Part shown: positions 53,000 to 62,300 of the stretch, piece by piece
How positions within the stretch are numbered: the first letter of the stretch is position 1
How the letters are laid out: every line of letters starts with the position of its first letter
NCBI GenBank assembly: GCA_934202735.1
Contig: CAKPYH010000001.1
Location: 1-64,000 of the forward strand
Source: an uncultured Alphaproteobacteria bacterium
GTDB taxonomy: Bacteria; Pseudomonadota; Alphaproteobacteria; CAAHEQ01; UBA3637
Direction: 5' to 3'
DNA length: 64,000 nucleotides
Notes under the pieces: generated by a model
The model's database searches: none
What the model saw: only the letters and a program-made list of their open reading frames with translations
What the model was told of the DNA's origin: nothing
Made by a program: the position numbers and the translations under genes

Positions 53000-53359
53000 T
53001 TGACAATCATGTTGTCAGGTATTTCGCCGATCGTTTGGACAATAAAAGAAAAGTATAAATTAGGTTCGGATATTCAAAGCACGATTCTTTCGTTTTCCTT
53101 TTCTTTAGCCGGACAAATTGAGCGACAACTCATCAGTCAACGGACCAAAGAATGCCTGAAAAGACTAAAAGATGAAGGGAAGCATTTGGGCCGTCCCTTT
53201 GGTTTTACCTATAAAAAACTTCATAATAGGCATCAGAAGATTAAAGAATTATTGGATCAACAAGTCCCGAAATCACAGATTGCCAAACACCTGGGGTGTT
53301 CTTGGACACACACGAAATCGACCCTCCCGTTAAGGTATATGTTGCAACATATACCTTAA
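53000..53359 (+). pseudogene. Remnant of a serine recombinase (resolvase/invertase)
   Basis: The C-terminal part of the catalytic domain is recognisable: TIKEKYKLGSDIQS, FSFSLAGQIERQLISQRTKE, GKHLGRPFG, then the start of the DNA-binding HTH (QVPKSQIAKHLGCS). The N-terminal catalytic serine region is missing and the frame is lost after LGCSWTH. A second copy of the HTH end lies at 54200-54285. Confidence 0.75.
53259..53313. repeat. 55-bp direct repeat, copy B1 (resolvase HTH)
   Basis: CAAGTCCCGAAATCACAGAT to CTTGGAC. Repeated at 54200-54254 with one or two changes. Confidence 0.75.
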
Positions 53360-53660
53360 CATCATACAGTGTAGCATATTTTTATTTTATTCTAAACTGA
53401 TGACTTCTAACATATTAGGACCCATGGCAGGACATCCGACCGCCCAAAAGTGTCCCATAACCACCCGAGCTGAAAATAAAACTTTACAAGTATTTGATAT
53501 TTATATGATTTTATATGAATACTGACTGCCTAAAATTGTTGGGGTTTACTAAAAAAACACTACGGCTTGCGTCCCCGCATAGCGTGCGAGACAAGGAAAA
53601 ACCAGCCCATATTTGACATAAAAATCATATTTTATCTTGTAAAATAATTGACATAAGTGT
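53360..53660. other. Gene-free region containing repeat copy A'
   Basis: 301 bp between the resolvase remnant and the kinase gene; apart from the repeat it is AT-rich with no credible gene. Confidence 0.6.
53423..53598. repeat. 175-bp direct repeat, copy A'
   Basis: Matches 51462-51638 (see that entry), with scattered substitutions mainly in the last third. Confidence 0.75.
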
Positions 53661-53672
53661 ATGTTTATTCCT

Positions 53673-54200
53673 ATGAAAGTTCTTATTATTGGTCCATTGG
53701 GAGCGGGAAAATCCACACTTGCCTACCAACTAAATAAAAAATTTAATTTGTCCCGACTGAACTTGGACGAAGTTTTTCGCATCAAAGAAAACGGAAAGTA
53801 TCGCACACAAAGGGAACAAACTGCGCTTATAAGGAAGTTTTTGATGACACATCCGGCTTGGGTTATGGAAGGATGTCAAAAAAATTTATATAAACAAGTA
53901 GATCCCGATTTAATCATAGATATGCGCATCCATCGTCTAGTGGCTATTTTCAGATTTACAAAGCGCTTTTTTAAAGCAAGAAAATTAATTGGAAAGGAAA
54001 TTCCACCTGATTTACCGGTTCAAGCTTATCATTATCGTCCTATCACTTTATCCAAAATCAGGGATTGGGATAAAACAAATCGCGCAATCAATACCCAGAT
54101 TGGGTCGTTTTTAAAGACAACTTCAATCCCTGTGATTTGTTGTCGCGGATACAAAGATTATGCAAAGGTTTTTCAGTATCTTAAAAAGAGTAATCTATAA
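53673..54200 (+). CDS. P-loop kinase-like protein (adenylate kinase/FlaR-like)
   Basis: 175 residues. Walker A is Gly-Pro-Leu-Gly-Ala-Gly-Lys-Ser-Thr (residues 8-16), followed by LNLDEVFRIK and MEGCQKNLYKQVDPDLIIDM, typical of small adenylate-kinase-like 'topology modulation' proteins. Substrate unknown. ATG 53673 or 53661 could be the start; neither has a Shine-Dalgarno. It lies between two copies of the resolvase HTH sequence, so it was probably brought in by rearrangement. Confidence 0.75.
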   Translation: MKVLIIGPLGAGKSTLAYQLNKKFNLSRLNLDEVFRIKENGKYRTQREQTALIRKFLMTHPAWVMEGCQKNLYKQVDPDLIIDMRIHRLVAIFRFTKRFFKARKLIGKEIPPDLPVQAYHYRPITLSKIRDWDKTNRAINTQIGSFLKTTSIPVICCRGYKDYAKVFQYLKKSNL

Positions 54201-54285
54201 ACAAGTCCCGAAATCACAGATTGCCAAACAACTGGGGTGTTCTTGGACTACACTCCACAGGTATATCAAAGAATGTATAGAATAG
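54200..54285 (+). pseudogene. Second 3' end of the serine recombinase
   Basis: Reads QVPKSQIAKQLGCSWTTLHR then YIKECIE and stop. This is the intact end of the HTH domain that is truncated at 53313. It is the B2 copy of the 55-bp repeat. Confidence 0.7.
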
Positions 54286-54493
54286 ATTTACCCGCTTTGA
54301 ATACTGCAAACTCTCTTAAAATTGGTGGTATTACTTGATTTTTGAACAAAATATCAGCTGGTTTTGAAGTGTTCCCCCAAAAGACACAATGAGTCATAAA
54401 GGTGGGGATCAAATAATATAATTGTAAAGAGTAAAAAAATCCCCACCCTATAATAAAAATGATGTTCAATATCCCATGTGTTATTTTTATCAT
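54266..54493 (-). pseudogene. Possible fragment of a membrane protein gene
   Basis: 75 open codons with one hydrophobic helix (ILNIIFIIGWGFFYSLQLYYLI). A frame just upstream (to about 54578) continues plausibly (KVKYWTFLSNDDIKSF). No ribosome site, and its end runs into the repeat. It may be spurious; the 54286-54576 region otherwise holds nothing clear. Confidence 0.25.
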
Positions 54494-54542
54494 GGAATGA
54501 TTTTATATCATCGTTTGAAAGAAAAGTCCAGTATTTTACCTT

Positions 54543-54570
54543 TGCAATTTCCTTTGTAAAAGTGTACAAT
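54543..54570 (+). promoter_or_regulatory. Possible promoter of the lipoprotein gene, close to its start codon
   Basis: TTGCAA (54543-54548) and TACAAT (54565-54570) have 16-bp spacing, which would place initiation at or just before the ATG at 54577 and imply a leaderless message. No Shine-Dalgarno is present. Confidence 0.35.
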
Positions 54571-54576
54571 AAAAAC

Positions 54577-54957
54577 ATGAAAAAATTATTTGTCTTGATT
54601 TTACTTTTAACGGGATGTACTTTTCAATCACAAGAAGAGCGGTTTGTAAATCCGATCTTCTATAAGACATTGTATCCGATTTCAAGTACAGACACAGAAA
54701 AAAGATTAACTCCCACAGAAATCTATTCAAAATCTGTTGATCCAGAGTTAGATTGCCGGTTATTGAAAAATGGACAAACAGAGGTTATTTTATCATGTAT
54801 TATTGAGGGGGATTATAGCCTTTTGTTTAAATATGTCATATCTGATGATTTTTATACTAAAAATTGCCAATTGATTGAACAGTATGTTCGCCACCCCGAC
54901 AGTAGTAGATGGTCTCCTTTTCCCACATCTTTTTGTATTCATAAAGATGAACTTTAG
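54577..54957 (+). CDS. Small lipoprotein of unknown function
   Basis: 126 residues. The signal MKKLFVLILLLTGC has a typical lipobox (Leu-Leu-Thr-Gly-Cys, Cys 14). The mature part has a few Cys (ELDCRLLKNGQTEVILSC, KNCQLIEQYV) and no recognised domain. AT-rich, within the island. The upstream extension of the frame is not supported. Confidence 0.6.
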   Translation: MKKLFVLILLLTGCTFQSQEERFVNPIFYKTLYPISSTDTEKRLTPTEIYSKSVDPELDCRLLKNGQTEVILSCIIEGDYSLLFKYVISDDFYTKNCQLIEQYVRHPDSSRWSPFPTSFCIHKDEL

Positions 54958-55106
54958 TTTTTAAAATGCCAATCATCTATGGCCGGAAGCATCATGTTTT
55001 CCTGTGTGCGTCATATTCTCTGTTGGTTGAGATGATTTTTGTGATTCATGCGATTGAAAAACCGAAACGGACCGAACGGGCTTATCATTCCCCTATTTCA
55101 GGCACG

Positions 55107-55130
55107 AAAAAAGCCCGTTTGACACGGGCT
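55107..55130 (-). terminator. Terminator of tRNA-Ala
   Basis: On the minus strand AGCCCGT...ACGGGCT is followed by six T, 12 bases after the tRNA 3' end. Confidence 0.85.
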
Positions 55131-55141
55131 GAATCTTAAAT

Positions 55142-55217
55142 TGGTGGAGGTAAGGAGGATCGAACTCCTGACCTCTGCAATGCCATTGCAGCGCTCTCCC
55201 AGCTGAGCTATACCCCC
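55142..55217 (-). tRNA. tRNA-Ala (anticodon GGC)
   Basis: 76 nt with CCA encoded. Acceptor GGGGGTA pairs with TACCTCC (one G-U); D-arm with AGCTCAGCTGGGAGAGC; anticodon loop ATGGCAT in the stem CTGCA/TGCAG gives GGC; T-arm with GTTCGATCC. Its 3' end faces the accessory island, the usual geometry for integration at a tRNA gene. Confidence 0.95.
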
Positions 55218-55231
55218 ACGGACAGTTTGTT

Positions 55232-55259
55232 ATTATACACATTTTTCCGTCAAAATCAA
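55232..55259 (-). promoter_or_regulatory. Promoter of tRNA-Ala
   Basis: TTGATT (55254-55259) and TATAAT (55232-55237) on the minus strand with 16-bp spacing, about 15 bp before the tRNA 5' end. Confidence 0.6.
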
Positions 55260-55385
55260 GTAAAAAATGCACATCGGCCCAAAAAAATACAAACATCCGC
55301 CGTACTCGTTCCGACCGACTGTCAATTTATACAATGATTACAAGAGATTAAAGACAAACGCCTACTCATCTGCCCGACACAAAAC

Positions 55386-56375
55386 CTAGGTGATTTCGGT
55401 CACGGCGCGGATATTACCGTCACGGTTGATTTGAACGACCTTAACTTTTTCCCGCATTTCTTTCAAGGTCTTTTCCCGGTCCATGGACGGCGACGAGTGT
55501 AAAATACGCGACAAAAAGGCCTGATACGCTTCTGTGGCCGAGTCCGCGTGAATGGTAGCAAAGCAGTTATCATGCCCTGTATTCATCAATTCCCAAAAAG
55601 CGGCCGCATTACTGGTTGAAATTTCTCCGCACAAAATCGCATCCGGCGTAAACCGCACGGCCAAGTCAATCACTTTTTTATAATCAAAGGCATTGGTTTG
55701 TTCGGTCCGGGACAGTACGATATGCACACGGTTTTTATGCGGTACTTTTAATTCGCGTACATCTTCCACCGTCACAACCCGCTTGTGCAGGTCCAACAAT
55801 TGAATCATATTATTCAAGAATGTTGTTTTACCGGTAGCGGTTCCCCCGCTGACCAAGATATGATTACCGCGCTTGATATACATCACCAACCGTTCGTACG
55901 GATCATCGGGATCTTCAATACCTTTCAATTTATTAATTCGTTGCAGCCGTTCGCCTTTTTCCACACCGAATTGGTCCATGCCGATCGGCTGATCGGGTCG
56001 CCACACACGAATATCCATAGCCACCCCGCCGGTCAAGTCATTGTTATCATACTGCACGTTATTTCCCGCAATACCGGTGAACCGGTGGCCGCCAGGTAAT
56101 TGCGTAAAGACAACAGGGTTTCCGTTGACCGGATCAAACGCCATGTTATAGGAATTAGCAATAATGTGCAACAAGTTTACCAAGTATTCCCGAGATAATT
56201 TCGGATCTTCGTAATAGTGCCACGGGTGTGCGTGCCGTCCCCGCAGACGCAACCAAATCCCGCCGGGGTTATTGATGGCCACATCTTCCACATTATCCTG
56301 AGAATACCAATAGGACAAGGGCCGTAAAACGGACTCTAACACATGATAGGTATTTTCAACGGGTAAATCGGCCAT
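55386..56375 (-). CDS. virB11: Type IV secretion ATPase VirB11
   Basis: 329 residues. An N-terminal domain (about 1-140) is followed by the secretion-ATPase core: Walker A Gly-Gly-Thr-Ala-Thr-Gly-Lys-Thr-Thr (about residue 178), the Asp box VVTVEDVREL, Walker B-like DAILCGEISTSNAA, and the His box GHDNCFATIHADS. VirB11 forms a hexamer on the cytoplasmic face and switches the T4SS between pilus assembly and transport. It starts 11 bp after virB10. Confidence 0.93.
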   Translation of the reverse strand: MADLPVENTYHVLESVLRPLSYWYSQDNVEDVAINNPGGIWLRLRGRHAHPWHYYEDPKLSREYLVNLLHIIANSYNMAFDPVNGNPVVFTQLPGGHRFTGIAGNNVQYDNNDLTGGVAMDIRVWRPDQPIGMDQFGVEKGERLQRINKLKGIEDPDDPYERLVMYIKRGNHILVSGGTATGKTTFLNNMIQLLDLHKRVVTVEDVRELKVPHKNRVHIVLSRTEQTNAFDYKKVIDLAVRFTPDAILCGEISTSNAAAFWELMNTGHDNCFATIHADSATEAYQAFLSRILHSSPSMDREKTLKEMREKVKVVQINRDGNIRAVTEIT

Positions 56376-56386
56376 CGGACATCTTC

Positions 56387-59300
56387 CTAAATGAATTTTT
56401 TAGATGACGTTTGCTGTTGCTTTGGGAAAATCGGATTCGTCATTTGCCCGTTGCGTGGCTTTTGAGGCGTCGTCGGCACCGGTTTAGCGGCCGCCGCTGC
56501 CGTATTATCCGCCGTATCATCGGAACCGTCATACACCGGTTCATCCGATTCACTCATATCCGGATTGTAGTATGAATCTTCGGTGTCATAGACGGTTTCA
56601 CCGGATCCGTTTCCGACACTGCCGGCGGCCTGAGCAGCCGTTTCACTGGCCCGCGGCGCAATCCAATTACCCCCCGATGTTCCTTGTGCTTGCTTACTGT
56701 TAGCACCAAAGCGTGCATCATATTCTTGTTCATCTTCAATTTCAGACCGCAACCACAGATCCTCGTTGGAATAGACGGTCAGGCGCGTCCCGGCCGGCAC
56801 GAACAAGACATCTTCCGTTTCGGTCGCTTCTTCCAACAACTGTTGGAAAATCTGGCTCATAGAATCCACAAAGTTAGACCGCGCATCATTGGCCGCTTGC
56901 GTCCGACTGCTCATGACCTGATCACCGTTATCCTTGATTGTCAGATCTTCGTTGGTCGCCGTCAGGAAAGCAATCGCCGATGTCAAAGTAGAGGTCAAGA
57001 CCGGCTTGCCGTACTTCTTCAACAACTGCTCGTCCAAATAGGCCGGAACACCACCCCGTCCCTGGGCATCACCGGAAGTCGCACTCAACTTGAACGCGGA
57101 TCCGTCCGGACGAATCAAGCGTGTCCAGGAAATCGTTACCTTTTCCACATGCTTACCGCCGCCGCCACCGCCACCGGTGCCAATCAAGCGACTGCCCGCC
57201 GGGATAATAATACGACGGCCCTGTTCGGCATAGATGTGCCGTTCCACAATCGCCGTCACCGGCACGTTGGAATAACGTGAATCAATTGAGTGAGCCAAGA
57301 CTGCCGGAATAGCTTTATCCTTCAAGATCATGCGCGACATATCCACCGGATACGATGACACCACTTTGGGTTCACCCCAATCCAGATCTTCTTTTTGACG
57401 GGCCCGGGCCAGCGTCCGACCATCCGGCAACAGCCGTGCAAACGAGTTTAACTTGTTGCGCATAGCAGCCCGCCGTGATCCTTTAATCCCGTCCATGGCA
57501 TCTTTCATTTCCTGCGGCACTTCCACCTTTTGCGTAATCGCCGGAGGCGGTGTCGTATCATCGGCTCCACCCGGCACAATGACCTTGCCGTCCATAGCAT
57601 GCGGCCGCCCGTCATCACCGATATAGCCGATAATCGTCCCGTTCTTATCCACCAACGATCCGGTCGGAGTAACCGTAGCGATCAAGCCACCACCCAAGTT
57701 GATTCGCCGCGCGCCCATCAAACCCGTTATATCCGCAACCGAGCTGGCTTCGGGATCAATCAATTCCAACGCTATCGGATTGCCGTCATTATCCATGGCG
57801 GTTCCATTTTCCCACCGGCCGATTTTATCACACGTTCCGTTCAAAATGGTATCGTCATCGGTTAAATAGCCGACAAACACACCTTCCGCATCATACACGG
57901 TCCGCACATCGGACAATGTATTGCCGCACATGTCAACAATTTTATCATCATCGGTCAGATCGGCAATTTTACGCCCCGTTTGCGGAATGACAATTTCACC
58001 GGACGGCCAGACTTCAAACGCTGTCCGACCCGCCGGAGAACGGAAAACACCGTTCCGATCAAACGTACCGGAAACCATCCCGTTTTGGGCAAACATCAAT
58101 TCTTCATCCGGCGACATCATACGACCGATAACCGCACCGGTATCATCCGCGACACTTCCCGCACCGTCACCCAAGACTTTCCCGATGGCTTTGCCGTTTT
58201 TATTCACGACCATACCGTCATGACGGACCCGACCTATCATTACACCGGTCTTATCCAAGACGGGGCCCCGTTCCATAACCACGCCGATGGCTTCCCCAGA
58301 GCCACTGACCACCAAGCCGCTGTTTTGGGCACAGCCAATCACGGCACCACTTAAATCCACCACGGAAGAATCCGGCAACGTCCGCCCGATATAATCTCCG
58401 TTTTGCGATGCGACAAAGCCCTCACGTACCGCACGACCGATATTATTGCCGGCCGTATCCATAACCCATTTATTCGGCAACATACGACCGACACGCCGTC
58501 CTTGCCCGTCAATCACGGATCCGTCATACGCCGTTTGACCGATGACTTTACATTCATTGACCACCAAAGCAGACGGCAAGACGGCCCCTAAAATCCGATA
58601 TTTATGGCGGCCTTTCACCACCCCGTTGACAGCCACGGTGCCGACTTCCTGTTGTTGTGCGTTCAAGACCGTTCCGGTCCCGTCCGAAACCCCTAAAACC
58701 GTTCCGTCTGTCGCTACCGCCGGTGCGAACGGAATCACCGCCCCCGCAATCGGCAGATCCTTACCTAAAATCATACCATCGTCCAAGATCCGGTAAGCCG
58801 GCTTGTCCGCCGCATCTATAACTTCGCCATTGACGGTCGTCCGCCCCAAGACCGAGCCTTTATATCCGACAGGCACCCCTTGACGCACCACATGACCCAA
58901 GTACGGCATGGTTGTATAGGCGTTTTGATCCGCCACGCCGGCCACACTGCCGTCCGCCAAAACACGCCCGACAAACGCATTGTCTTTATCCAGGACCAAT
59001 CCGGTACCGGCCACAATACCCAAGACCGCCCCGTCATCATCCACAACGGATCCGATACGCAGAGGACCGCCGGCCCACACGGTATCCGATGTTAAAACGG
59101 ATCCGAAAGGCATCACATTGGCCAGCTTCCGACCATCCGATCCGACCACAACGGAACCGGCCGCACTGCGCCCGATAATACTGCCGGCTTTATCCACAAA
59201 AGTTTGCGGACGATACAAGCCCCCCAAAATACGACCGTCTAAACCAAACACAGCCCCATCGGCCAAACCCGATACACGGCCGCGCACGGCCCCGCCGGAT

Positions 59301-62300
59301 AAAATCTGGCCGGCCGCGGTATCCATCCCCAGCGTGTCCAATCCTGTCGCCACAGCGGCCCCGATCGGTGTTTCGGATCCGACAACTTTCTTGGCCAAAT
59401 CTATCCACAGGCCGTTCATCATCAACCGCCCCAGCGGTTTCGCATCATTCAACCCGGCGACATTTCCATCGGCTCCGACCAACCCCATCATTTGCCCGTC
59501 AGCCCCTAAACCGACCATTGCCCCATTGACAAACCGTCCGGCAATTTTGCCTTTGTTATAGGCGTATGTGTTATCGGCAATGGTTGCCACGGCTTCGCCC
59601 CGATCATTGATGACCGTACCGGCTTCCCCCACAACACCCGCAAAACCTTTGTCCGTCATCAGGGGTGTCCCCAAGGGCATGTAGGCCCCGATAACGGTCC
59701 CATCGGCCTGTACAACACGATTATCCAATCCGACCGTGCCAACGGTTTGCGTTCCGTTTTCAATCGTTCCGTCCCATTTTGTCCAACCGATAAAGCCCCC
59801 CTCCGGGTTTACCGCCACACCGGCCGGCAACACGCGACCCGTTGCATTTTCGGCCCCGGTCAAATAGGGCGACACACCCATCAGGCCCGCACCCGTTCCA
59901 TCGGGTTTCATCACCCGAGAATCGGCCGCTACGACACCGATATACGCACCTTTTTCATTCACCACCACACCACGCGGTACCAACGCCCCGACCACGGCAT
60001 TATCCCGACCGATAGCCAAACCCGTCAGGGTCAACGTTGCCACGGGCGTTCCCGTTGTATCATTCATATCGCCGTGGAATCCCGTCCAACCGACCAAAGT
60101 CCCTTCGGCATTGACATACGGCCCGACCCGCACCAAGCGACCGGCAACATTATCCTTTAATCCGAACACTGTCCCGAACGGTGAAGCCGCCGCAATCATG
60201 CGGCCGCGTGCGTCTGTGATACGCCCTTGTTCTGTCAAACCGCCCAACAGGCCGGTTTCACCCATCGGCAACGCCATATCCGTCAACACTCCGCCCAGCA
60301 CTCTTCCGTCTGCCGAAACCGCCACACCATTTCCCAGAACTCGCCCGATCACACTTTGTGCCGGCGACAAGACTTCGCCTTTATCCGACACCGTACCGAT
60401 TTCACGTCCCAAGACCGACAAGACCGGCCCCCGCGGAATCCGGACACCAATCACTTGCCCGCTCTTGCTTACAACGGTGCCATCGGCCCGAATACTGCCC
60501 CCGGTTTCACCCGTAGTCCCCGTCAACACGCCGTCAACGGTCATCGTGCCGATATAGGTCCCGTTCATATCCATAAAGGAAGTCTGATCCGGAATCAATG
60601 TCCCGATAATTTTATCTTTGGCCCCGTTGATAACCGTCAAGTCCGGCAACACATATCCCAAGCGTTCTTGTTGTTCGGATAAAGCCAATCCGGTCCGCCG
60701 CGTATACCGACCCAACACCAATCCTTCCGGTGAGAAAATCACACCGTCAGGCGGAATCACACCGATATAATATCCTTTTTCGTCAACCACTTGGCCATTG
60801 GCCCGGACCGTACCGATTTTCTTGCTATTTTCGTCATAGACAGATTGTCCCACCGCGTTCCAAGCCGTCGGATTACCGTTTTCATCAATAATCACACCAC
60901 CTTGTTGCGCCAATGTTCCGACCGCGTTAAAGCAGCCGACCACTTTACCGGCCGCATCAACCACTTTACCGTCCAAGCGTACCCGCCCCACAACTTTACC
61001 GTCCGAGTTTGTCACCAAACCTTGCGGTGCCAAAAAGCCGATTGTTTCATCTTGCTTATTAACGATCGTTTTTTCCAAGGACAAGCAACCGACCGACATA
61101 CCGGAATTATCTACCACTTGTCCGTCCAAACTCATCAAGCCCAACAACCGACACCCTTCGGCAACGGCGGCCCCGCGGGGCACGACAACCCCGCTGATTT
61201 GATTGCTCGCATTCATCACATAAGCATCAGCCTGAACCTGACCCACCACTTCAACGGCCCCGTTCATCACCACACCGTTGGGATAGACCGATCCGACAAC
61301 CTGACACCCGCGACCGATCACACGACCTTTGGGCATAACGGATCCGACAATCTTGGCTCCGGCCGTCACACGACCGTCCGGATTGACACACCCGATCACC
61401 GTACCGGACGCATCCACCGCTTTTCCTTCAGAATTGACAAAACCGATAATCAAGCCTTTTTCACTAATCACCAGGCCTTGACGGACAACGGTTCCCAAGT
61501 CAGATCCGTTATCATCAACCACCGTACCGTCCAGCAACACATGACCGACAATTTGGGCAAAGTTATCCCGCACCCGCCCGTTCAACAAAACGGTACCCAG
61601 CGAGCGACAACCGGCCCCGATCGCTAAACCGTACGGCACAACGCCCCCGATCAATTCACCATCCGGATTGACCACCAAACCATTCGGCCGAACCACACCG
61701 ACCACCTGGAGATCCGCATTGACCACGGACCCGTTCGGCACAATACCGCCTAACAAATCGCCATTCAAATCCAAGACAAAGCCGTACGGCCGCAAGAATC
61801 CGACCGGCGTTCCTTCCAAATTCACAACGGTTCCATCCACCAACGGCCGCCCGATAACCGTACCGGTACCGTCCACAACGGTCCCGTCTTGGACCGTCCG
61901 ACCGATCACGCGGCCTTGATCATCCATCACCGAGACCATCGGCACGGCGGATCCCAGGACTTTCAGACCCGAATCAACGATGGTACCATCGGCCAACAAC
62001 CGCCCCAAAGCCTTACCGTCCGGAGCCATAACATCGCCGGTTTTACTGATAGTCCCCAGCACTTTGTTATCCAGGCTCAACGGTATTTTTTCAGGCTCCA
62101 CAATTCCCACCACTTCTTTAGTGTTCGGGTTGATCAACAAATCGCCTTCGGCCCGATATTCTTTGTCATCAATCACAACGCGCATATCATCGGACACAGT
62201 CCCCAAGGTCCCCACAAACAAACCGGCCGACCGTGTTTTTTCGGCATCTTTGTCCTTACAAGGACTTTCACAAATCACACAATCTTTGGAATCCGTAGAT

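Noticed and set aside
53000..53359. Resolvase as a working mobile-element recombinase
   Set aside because: The catalytic N-terminus is missing and the C-terminus is broken, so it cannot be active as it stands.
57600..62230. Repeat region of virB10 as a CRISPR or DNA-level satellite
   Set aside because: The 51-bp units are diverged in DNA and conserved only as amino acids, so the constraint is on the protein.
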